Positions 11,787 through 21,990 of a stretch of DNA of 64,000 nt are shown here, piece after piece (the stretch's first letter is position 1; each line of letters begins with the position of its first letter). The position numbers and the translations under genes were made by a program. Source of the DNA: Lophium mytilinum (taxonomy: Eukaryota > Ascomycota > Dothideomycetes > Mytilinidiales > Mytilinidiaceae); NCBI GenBank assembly GCA_010093605.1, contig MU004181.1:2634215-2698214 (forward strand), read 5' to 3'. The notes under the pieces were generated by a model. It was not told the DNA's origin. It ran no database searches and saw only the letters and a list, made by a program, of their open reading frames with translations.

Positions 11787-12210
11787 ACCTTACCGCGCTA
11801 AGCCTATACGCGAATATAATATTAATAATATAGTACTATAAAGATTATACTAGTATAATATTTAAATAATATTAATATATATATTCTACTAGATATTTTT
11901 ATTCTAGCCTATTCTATTAATATCTTATTAGAATATAGTATTATTTTTAAAATACTATAGTATTAGGTAAATAGAATTTTAGTAGTATTTTATAGAAAAT
12001 ATATATTTTAATAGAAAACTATATTTAAGCTAAAACTATATTTTAGTAGAATACTATATTTAAAAATAGATATATTAAGATTACCTTAGGTATCTCTCTT
12101 TTACTCTCTTAGTAATACTATATCTTCTACTATACTAATACTAAGAAGCTAGATTCTACTTAATAATTTCTCTTTTAAAAAGTTTACTCTAGACTAGTCT
12201 AATATCTATA
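11787..12210 (+). repeat. foldback element, left arm, outer part
   Basis: 424 bp that pair without gaps with 21393-21816 in inverted orientation. It ends with CTATA, the target copied when the retroelement inserted. Compared with the right arm, the outer ~110 bp here have lost nearly all CA/TG-type sites, all by transitions. Confidence 0.88.
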
Positions 12211-12431
12211 TATTATAGCTATAATGCAACCCTTATTATAATATACTTCTATTATAAGTAATAGTATTATATAGCCTCTATTACATGTTACTATTATATA
12301 ACCTTACTTAGCGCTAGCCTTATCTACCTCTCGGCTAGTGCTCCGCGCCCTACTCTCTCTTCTTATAGCTACTTTATTATATACTTAATACTATCTAGTT
12401 TTCTATTATAATTCTATATTATACTATAATA
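12211..12431 (+). repeat. 5' LTR of the Gypsy fossil
   Basis: 221 bp, collinear with 20314-20534. It begins TATTATAG and ends CTATAATA; the usual TG...CA ends would read TA...TA after RIP. Differences from the 3' copy are few and, where compared, all transitions. Confidence 0.88.
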
Positions 12432-15400
12432 TAAAGTAGCTACCCTTCTAGCTTCTAAAAGATATTAAAAGTACTCTTTACCTATCTATATATATACCGG
12501 CGCCCCTATAGCTACTAAAATTTAATTTCTATAACCTTTATTAATAAGAAACTAAAATAGAAGAAGACTCTATAACCTTAAAAGGCCCTATAACTTTATA
12601 GTAAGAATACTATACCCTATTATATATATAAACTAATGCGTAGGCCCTATAAATCTACTTACTATTACGCCCCTACCTATACGCGCACGCGTAAACTAAC
12701 TAAACTAAGTGCAGTTATTTACTAATTAACTCCGCCGCTAAAAATAGCCGCTAAGAAGCGCACTAGCTATATCTACTTACTAGCTTTTATAAAGGCCCTA
12801 TAATCTTTCTACCTATATTAATCTTTTTCTCTATTCTACTACCTAGACTATTATCTACCTACTAGAATACTATCTACTATTACCTAACTAGTAATAGTTA
12901 ACTAGCGCAACCCTTTAATACTAGTACCTTCTTATTTAAGACCCTAGAACTATCTACCTATAATACTAAGTTATAGTAAATATACTATAGCGCATTTAAA
13001 AGCTTTCTCTAGCGGCGTATATATTAATAAGAGTAGTAATACTAACCTTTACCCTAATATTAAGAGCTAGAATACTTAATCTATACTAGCCTTAGACTCT
13101 TAGTATATATAATAAGAGACTTAATACGCTAAAGCCTTATATAAAAAGATAGATAAATTATCTTAATTTAGTATTAGTTCTACTCTAGAGTAGCTAGCCG
13201 CTTATAGTAAACTCTATACTACTCTAAAAGTTAGTACTATTAGACTAGGCGCAGCCGCAGTCTATAGCTGCCTCTAGCTAACTACTATCCTCTAGTATAG
13301 TAAGCGCTCTCTTAACCTAGAGAATAAGAAGTTCTAAGTTACCTCTAATAAGAAAGATAATAAATACCTAGACTAGAAGCTTAATAAACTTAATAAGAAA
13401 GATAATACCTAATTCTAGTTAGCTATAGACCTCTAGAAAGTAGTCTACTTTACTTAAGGTAATCTTCTTAATATATAAAATAATAATATTTCTACTAGCC
13501 TAGTTCTTCTATTTACTTAGAAAGCCTAGTGTACTAAGAAGCGCACTAATAATCTACCTCTATTAGTATAGAGCCCCTTTACTATAGCTATACTATTATA
13601 GCCTAACCTAGAATCCCCTATACTAGGCCTATTAATATACTATAACTCTAGCCGCTATAAGTTATACTTTACTATAATAGCTAAAGGTATTATATTCTAT
13701 ATTAACTATAATAGAGTTGCTAACGCTATTAATATTAACCTTAACTCTGCTAAAGCCTTTTATAATATAGTTTCTAAGTATTATAAGAATATATACTATA
13801 GAGTTGCTATATTTTAAAAGAACCTAGAAGAACTTTAAAAGAATATGCAAGCTAAAAATATAGAATTAAACGCTCTCTAGAACTAAGCTAAAGCTAATAA
13901 CTCTAAGATTTTATACTTATAAGCTAAAGTTACTTAACTAAATAAAGATATTACGCGTCTTTAATTAGAGAATAAGAAGGCGTATACTAAGTATACTTAA
14001 TAGTTTATAACTAAATATAAAGCTTATAAAGCTAAAACTCTTCTTCTTACTAAAGTACGCTTAGTAAATAAAGCCCTTTAATAAGACGTTACTATAGTAT
14101 AATAGAATTTAGACTATCTATAAACCTAGCGTAATTACTTTAAAGAGCTTAGCCTTATCTATAAGCGGCAGTATACTAATTTAAAAGTAAACTAGATAGT
14201 AGTATTAGTGCCCGCCTAATTATATTACGCTGCCGCCGCTGCCGCAGGCAACCTTAACTATAACTTAGAAGATAATAATAACGCTAATTATAATAACTTT
14301 ACTATTATAGATAATAATACTATAACTTAGCTTATACGCCTGCAGCTCTATAGAGACTATAAGCCTAAGTTTTATAATCTCTAGAAATTTACTAGTAAGA
14401 GTAATAAATACTAATACCTATTTTAGAAGAGCTACGCCTACGCTATCTTCTAATATAAGGGCCTAGCCTATCTAGATAAGTAGAGTAAAATAGAATATAT
14501 TAAATTATACTATATTAATTACGCGGAAGCTACTATTTATAGCTATACCTAGTTTAAGAAGCCCTTACTAAATAAGAACTTTAAGACTCTTAATAAAATG
14601 TTTACCTATATAGACCTATATTTTACTATCTTTAATAAGCCTACCTATATAGATAATATCCTCTATAGTAATAAGGTAAAAATAAAGGGCTATAAGTTAT
14701 AGAATATATATATGCTACGTTTTAAAGAGATAACTAATATTAATAATAAGAACTAGATTTCTTTTGCCTCTAAGAAAGGATAGCTTAAGCGTCTGCTACG
14801 CCTAGATCTTAGCCGCTAAGTATTTAGCAGCGCTAATAGCTACTAAGATTAGCCTACGTTAGTTACTATAGTATTCTGCGCTAAAGCCTTCCTTTAGAAT
14901 AATACTTAGCGTAATATAACTACCTAGCCCCCTTAATTATTTAGATTCTAAAACAGCTATAGTAATAACTACTTAAATAATTACTAATTAAATAACTACT
15001 AGAACTAAGACCGCCGCCCTAAGCAGAGCTACGGATAATAGTTATCTATTCGCGATAATAAGAAGGACTAAAGTAACCGCCCTATTTACCTTCCTCTAGT
15101 AGTTATAATAGTACTATATACTAAAGGCTACTATTTCTACTATATTAAGAAGGGCTATTAAGCTAATAACTCTAAGCGCCTATGCGCTAATAAACCCCCT
15201 CTATTAAAGCGCAAGCTAACTAAATATCTATCTAAAGCTAATAACGGCCTTAAACTTAAGCTTTCCGCAATCTATTACGCGGATAAAGATAGTAATAACC
15301 TAATTTCTATTAATAGTAATAGAGAGAACCTCGCTATTATTACTTACGCTAATAAAACTTTATTATCTAGCGTTCTTAGTAATAGTAATAGAAATAGTAA

Positions 15401-18400
15401 TAGTAATAGTAATAGGAAGGATTTTATATAGGCTCTAACTATAGTTATAGATAGAGCTATATAGAATTCTTTCTAAGTACTATTATAGCCTATATCTAGA
15501 AGCTAGAATAGCTACCTCTAGAGCTAGATAAGATCTAGCTATCTATATGCTCTACTAACTTAATTTAGAATATTACTTATAGAAAATAATTAAACTTTAA
15601 GTATAGAATCTAGACCCCTATAGGTATAACTAATAGCCGCTATCTTATAGATATAGGTTACTTATACTTTACCTTTATTTTATAATTCTACGCTAAAGCT
15701 AATAAACTAATAATATTACCTCTAGCTACTTCTATTCTACTACGCTTAGCTAATAGTATACCTATAAAACTTATTACTTATAAAGCCTAGCTTATGCTAT
15801 TCTTAGGTACCTATACTAAGAATATATAGTATTATATTACTAATCTTAAGGGCTATAATATTATCTTAGGTATACTATAGTTTAAGAAATATAAGCCTAA
15901 TATTATATAGAGTAAATACGCACTTAACTTTAATAAGAACTTCTACTATAATTACTGCCTCTATACTAACGGATGCAGGCGCGTATAGAGTAATAGAAAT
16001 AATAGAGATATTACCTGCGTAGGAAAGCGCTTATATAATATAGCGTTACGCAATATCTTTAATAAATATTAGAAACTTAGCCTAGAACTTAATAAGGCTA
16101 AAGATATAATAGCCGCCTACTAAAAGCTCTAATATAAAGAAAAGAAGAACTATATTATCTAACTTTAAAATAATAATTAGGAAAAGCTATAATAAATAGA
16201 GAATTATAAGCGCTGCTAACCTTAGCCTATAATTTAATAAAGCTTTACTCTAGAGATAGATCTAACTTTATATAGCCTATTTAAACTTAATAATACTCTC
16301 TATAATATATAAACGGCTGCTTTTACCGCTAATATCTTTACTATTAACCCCTTTAACTATTATAAGTTCTTTAAAAAAATAAACCGCCCCCCTATTATAA
16401 ATTAGAAAATTAAAGCCTTACTTTCTAACTAGCTCTATTATATAGCTAAGGCGTGGAACCCCTAAGAAGTAAATAAACTGCCGCCTTATAGGCTAATAAA
16501 CTACGTAATTAATATCCTCCCTAGCTCTAAACTACCTACTTATAAGGTATATAGCCTCTTAAGAGACTAAGCCGCTATTATTAAAGCCTTTATTAATAAA
16601 ATGCGCACTAAAGAATTTATCTACTCTAGCTTATTATTATATGCTGCACTAATACTTATTATTAAGAAACTAGAAGAAGAACTTTAAGTCTATATTAATT
16701 ATTAAGGCCTTAATAAAATTAGTATTAAAAGTTATAATATACTACTACTTATTAAAGATACCCTTGCCTTATTAGCTAAAGCTAGGTACTATACTAAGCT
16801 TAATGTAATTAGCGCATTTAATATACTATAAATTAAGAAAGGCGATAAATATAAAATAGCCTTTCTTACCTATTAGAGGTTATTTAAGTTTATAGTACTT
16901 CCGTTTAGATTATATAATACACCTAGTTCCTTCTAGGCCTATATTAATAATACTTTATAGAAATACCTTAATAACTTCTATACTATATATATAGATAACG
17001 TTCTAATATATAGTAATATATTAGAAGAATATAAAGCGCATATTCTTATAATTATTACTAAGCTTTATAACGCTAGACTATTCCTTAATATCTATAAATA
17101 TAAATTTACCGTTAATAAGGTTAAATATCTTAGTATACTTATTAGTGTTAACGGCGTTTAAATAGATCTAGTAAAGGTCTAAATAGTATTAGACTAGCTA
17201 ACGCTATAAAACCTTAAAGATATTTAAGCTTTTCTTAGGTTCTATAACTTCTATTAATACTTTATTACTAATTATTCTACGTTTATAGCCCCTCTAATAA
17301 CGCTTATATTAGCTATTTAAAAAGGCTTTAAGTTTCTATAGCTAGATAATAGTAATAAAGCTAAGGCGTTCCATAATATTAAGGAATGTTTTCGCGTAGC
17401 CCTATAGCTCGCACTATAGAACCCTAACTATAATACCTAGGTAGAATATAACTCTTTAGACTATACTATAGCTACTATACTCTTCTAAGTTTAACTAAAT
17501 AGCACCCTTTATTCTATAGTATTTATATTATAATATATAACGCCGCAATAAATTAACTACGCTATCTATAATAAGGAGCTTCTTGCTATAGTCTTAGTAT
17601 TTAAAGAATAGAGACTAGAGCTTGCTAGATAAAAATAAGAATATAATAGTCTAGTTAATATTATCTTAGATTATAAAAATCTTTAAATATTTATAACCTC
17701 TAAACGCCTTAATTATTAATAAGCTAGATAGGCTAAGTTTCTTACTAAGTTTAACTTTAAGATTACCTATAAACTAGGTAAGCAGAATAAGAAACTAGAC
17801 CTACTAACTTAGTAACTAGGTAATAAGCCGGCCCTAGAAGATAATAGGTATAAGTATTAAGAGTAAGTTATACTAAAGCTATCTAACTATAAGCTAGGGA
17901 TGTATTACGCTATTAAACTAGTATATATCCTAACTAATACGTTTAAGTATAGTTCTATTAAACTAGCTAAACTAATATATAACCTTAGTAAATTTAATTA
18001 CCTAGATAATAAAGTCTACTTAATAGTTACGCGTATATAACCTCCGCCCGCTATTCTAGATAAGCTAGATAATTTAGAACCGCGCGTTTACATAAGAGAA
18101 TAACCTAAGAAATAGACCGCACTAGCTAATTAACCTATAGCTAGGCTAGATAAGCTAAATAACTCTATCCTAGTTCGCCGCCCACGAGGCCGCCCTAGGA
18201 AAATGCCTTAACTAGTAGCTAAGCTAGATAAGCTAAATAACTCTAGCCTAGTTCGCCCGCAAGAACGCCCTAAAAAGAATAAGATACTACTAGTAGATAA
18301 GCTATATAATTCTACTACTAAGAAGCTGCCTATAGATAATAAGCTAAATAATTTATCTAAAGTAACTATTCTTACTAGTAATTAGATTCTTTAACGGGTC

Positions 18401-20313
18401 TAAAAGTACTTAAAAGGTAACCCCGTTATTTAAGCTATTAAATATACTAAATACTAAAATTAGCGCTAATTACCTATATAATTCTATTAAGACTATTATT
18501 TATAAATAGAGCTAGGTAACTATAAAGTTATTAATAATCTTCTCTACGTCCGTAAGCGGCTCTATATTCTAGATATTAAATAACTATATACTTATATTAT
18601 TTAATCTATATATAAACCTAAGCCTACTAGATATACTAGAATAACTTTAATCTATATATAACTCTATAAGTACTATTACTAGCCCTAAATAATATCCTCT
18701 ATAGACTAGTATATTAGCGCCTATCTAGCTTATAAAAGATCTAAATACTCTTAAGAGGGTAAATAAAAACTGCTCCGTCCCCTGCCTATTCTAGACTAAT
18801 ATTAGTATTATATCTCTATTAACTTTATTACCCCCTTACTAATTTATAAGTAATAGGGACGTAAGCTTAAATATATTATAGTTATTATTAATTAGTTTTT
18901 AAAGAAGAGAAAGTTTATAGCTATAGACTCTATAGAGGCTAAAGACGTTGCGTAGGCATTTATTAAATAGATCTAGTAAGAAGAAGAATACCTATATTCT
19001 ATTATTTCTAACCGCGGACCTTAATTTATATTATATTTCTAGAAATAACTATATACTTAGGTAGAAATAAAGCTAAAGCTCTCTACTACCTTCTACTCTA
19101 AAATAGATAGATAAATAGAAATTACTAATATAGCCCTTAAATAGTACTTATACGCGTATATTAATTATAAGTAGAATAACTAGGCTAACCTCTTACCTAT
19201 TACTAAGTTTAAAGCTAATTTAGATAAGATAACTATAGGCGTTTCCCCCTTTATTACTATAAAAGAATATAATCTATATTCTAGTCTTAAGCTAGCTAAT
19301 AACTCTATAGCTAAAGGACTATAGAAGGCCCTTAGAGAGAAGGCTAATGCGCTTACTAAGTAACTAAATAACCTCCGCCTCTTTCTCTATAATAAATTAA
19401 TTTAGGTATAAGCTAGATAGAAAGAGTTTACTAACTATAAATAGAAACTAGCTATAGAGTTTAAAGTTAGTAACTAAGTTATATTAAATGCGCGTAATAT
19501 TAAGACTTAGCGCCTAAATAAGTTACTAGACTATAAATAACTTAGTCTATTTAAAATTACTAAGGTTATTAATAATGCCGCTTACTAATTAGCCCTTCTA
19601 TATACTATAAAGGGGGTGTTTAATATCTTCTATCTATAGCTACTCTATTATATTACTTATAAGCCGCTAGAAGAATAAGTCTAGAAGAAACTAGAACTAG
19701 TTAAAATTAATAAAGAAGGCTATAAGTAATAGAACGTTAATAAAATAGTTAACTTATATATTAATAATGCTATACTTAACCCAGCTATAAACTAAAAGGG
19801 CCTGCTTTAGTATAAGATTCTCTATACTAGTTACCCTAAGTAGAATACTAATTCTTAATAGAAATTCTATACTAGTATTACTAACTACTATAATATTATT
19901 ATAGACTATTACTATACCTACCTAAAAGTAAAAGAACTTTATAAGTTCTTCTAGAAGCCTAAATATTAGAAACTACTACTTACTCTAATTATAATAACGC
20001 TCTATAGATAACGCGTTCCCTACCTTACTAACTTAACTAGCACTGGCCGGCTAAGCTATTACTAATTTATATAAAATTAGACAACGCTATACTATATAGA
20101 CTACGCAAATAAAGCTTAGTAATATATATAAGATTAACTATATTACTAACCTTATATCTAAGGCCTAGCGTATATCTATTATAACTCTTCTATATATATA
20201 ATTATAAGATAATTTATTAAAAGAATTAACTAAAGAAGAACTACCTTATAGTAAGTATATATACTAAAATAGAAAGGCTGCATATATATAGCTTTCTTTT
20301 TAGAGAGGGGTAG

Positions 20314-20534
20314 TATTATAGCTATAACGCGACCCTTATTATAATATACTTCTATTATAAGTAATAGTATTATATAGCCTTTATTACATGTTACCGTTAT
20401 ATAACCTTACTTAGCGCTAGCCTTACCTACCTCTCGGCCGGCGCTCCGCGCCCTACTCTCTCTTCTTATAGCTACTTTATTATATACTTAATACTATTTA
20501 GTTTTCTATTATAATCCCGTATTATACTATAATA
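20314..20534 (+). repeat. 3' LTR of the Gypsy fossil
   Basis: 221 bp, collinear with 12211-12431, directly after the purine tract at about 20303-20310 and directly before the CTATA target copy. It keeps slightly more C and G than the 5' copy. Confidence 0.88.
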
Positions 20535-20539
20535 CTATA

Positions 20540-20869
20540 GTTCTATAGGCGGTAGGCTAGTATAAAGAAGGGGGGGTAGAGATAGAAATAAAGTACTTTA
20601 GTAGTACTAAAGTTTAAGCTTAGGTAATAGAAAAGATTATATACTTATATAAGCTAACTAGAAAATTATATTTATAGAGAAAATTATATTTATAAAGAAA
20701 ATTATATTATAGAAAATATTATATTTAAGGCTAAATACTATATTCTAATAATATAAAATTTATAGAATATTATTATTCTATTTTATTAAACTTAAAATAG
20801 TTTTATCTTTTAATAGCCTATAGAGATAATATCTATATTATATTTATATAGCTATATAGCGCAGTAAGA
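20540..20869 (+). repeat. foldback element, left arm, inner part
   Basis: 330 bp continuing the left arm after the retroelement. It pairs without gaps with 21063-21392 in inverted orientation. It begins GTTCTATAGGCGGTAGG, has a G-run near 20570-20577, and holds short internal repeats of the type AAAATTATATTTATAGAG near 20670-20715. Confidence 0.85.
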
Positions 20870-21062
20870 AACTATACTAGAAAGTAATAACTACCTATAT
20901 TTTATCTATTCTTCTTATTCTAGCTTTAAAACTTAGTATTAGAAACTATATAAAGAGATAAGTAGGGGGACTATATATATAATAGAGAATAGTACTATCT
21001 CTATAGCTATTCTTACTACTATAGCTATATAGTAGAGTTTATATAGTATTCTTTAGCTTATA

Positions 21063-21816
21063 TCTTACTATACTATATAGCTATATAAATATAATATAGA
21101 TATTATCTTTATAGACTATTAGAAAATAAAACTATTTTAAGTTTAATAAGATAGAATAATAATATTCTATAAATCTTATATTATTAAAATATAGTATTTA
21201 GCCTTAAATATAATATTTTTTATAATATAATTTTCTTTATAAATATAATTTTCTCTATAAATATAATTTTCTAGTTAGCTTATATAAGTATATAATCTTT
21301 TTTATTACCTAAGCTTAAACTTTAGTACTACTAGAGTACTCTACTTCTACCTCTATCCCCCCCCCTTTATGCTAGCCTACCGCCTATAGAACTATAGATA
21401 TTAGACTAGTCTAGAGTAAACTTTTTAAAAGAGAAATTATTAAGTAGAATTTAGCTTCTTAGTATTAGTATAATAGAAGATATAGTATTACTAAAAGAGT
21501 AAAAAAGAAGTACCTAAAGTAATCTTAATATGCCTATTTTTAAATATAGTATTCTACTAAAATATAGTTTTAGCTTAAATATAGTTTTCTATTAAAATAT
21601 ATATTTTCTATAAAATACTACTAAAATTCTATTTACTTAATACTATAGCATCTTAAAAATAATACTATATTCTAATAAGATATTAATAGAATAGGCTAGA
21701 ATAAGAATGCCCGGTAGAATATGCATGTTAATATTATTTAAATATTGTGCTAGCATAATCTTTACAGCACCACGTTGTTAACATTATATTCGCGTATGGG
21801 CTTAGCGCGGTAAGGT
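21063..21816 (-). repeat. foldback element, right arm (uninterrupted)
   Basis: 754 bp, the complete inverted partner of the split left arm. The outer ~110 bp (about 21710-21816) keep CA/TG sites that are changed in the left arm, so RIP damage fades towards this edge. Normal-composition host DNA begins immediately after 21816. Confidence 0.87.
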
Positions 21817-21990
21817 ATGCCTAGAAACCAAGGTCGTTATCTAGGCATAGCTGCGCCTCAGCCTGATACCTATGTATTCGACAAAATGTGCTGATCTCGC
21901 TGTCTTTCCGCAGGGTGATTATTCTCTGCAGCAAAGACCAGGTTTCTCGAGAACTAGGATCGAAGATTATCTTATTCCGCTCACTTTTCC

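Larger units (their letters stand above)
12211..20534 (+). mobile_element. Ty3/Gypsy (chromovirus-like) LTR retroelement fossil
   Basis: An 8324-bp element bounded by 221-bp direct repeats and a 5-bp target duplication CTATA (12206-12210 and 20535-20539). Degraded coding traces on the plus strand run in Gypsy order: gag-like with a zinc-knuckle-like patch near 15.1 kb, protease near 15.6-15.9 kb, reverse transcriptase near 16.6-17.2 kb, RNase H near 17.4-17.9 kb, integrase near 18.5-19.4 kb, then a GPY/F-like and chromodomain-like tail near 19.5-20.0 kb. A purine-rich tract (AGAGAGGGG) precedes the 3' LTR. It is thoroughly broken, with dozens of lesions of RIP type, and certainly inactive. 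RIP makes dating from LTR divergence meaningless; it is younger than the foldback element it sits in. Confidence 0.88.
11787..21816. mobile_element. foldback (long inverted repeat) DNA element, RIP-mutated, with a nested retroelement
   Basis: The AT-rich island begins and ends exactly at a pair of inverted repeats. The left arm is 11787-12210 plus 20540-20869, the right arm 21063-21816, each 754 bp, with a 193-bp centre. The arms pair base for base without an indel (paired coordinates sum to 33603 outside the insertion and 41932 inside it). The retroelement at 12211-20534 splits the left arm; without it the element is 1701 bp. Termini read ACCTTACCGCGCTAAGC. No protein is coded, so it is nonautonomous (MITE/foldback type) or an inverted dimer of another repeat. 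Target duplication is unclear (ATA left, ATG right). Composition is extremely TA-rich with few CA/TG, as RIP leaves it. Confidence 0.85.

Noticed and set aside
12211-20534. Dating the retroelement from LTR divergence
   Set aside because: Differences are RIP-type transitions, so a clock does not apply; only the order of insertion (after the foldback element) can be stated.
11784-21819. TA or ATA target duplication for the foldback element (mariner-like)
   Set aside because: Left flank ATA and right flank ATG do not match exactly and no longer duplication is seen, so no superfamily is assigned.
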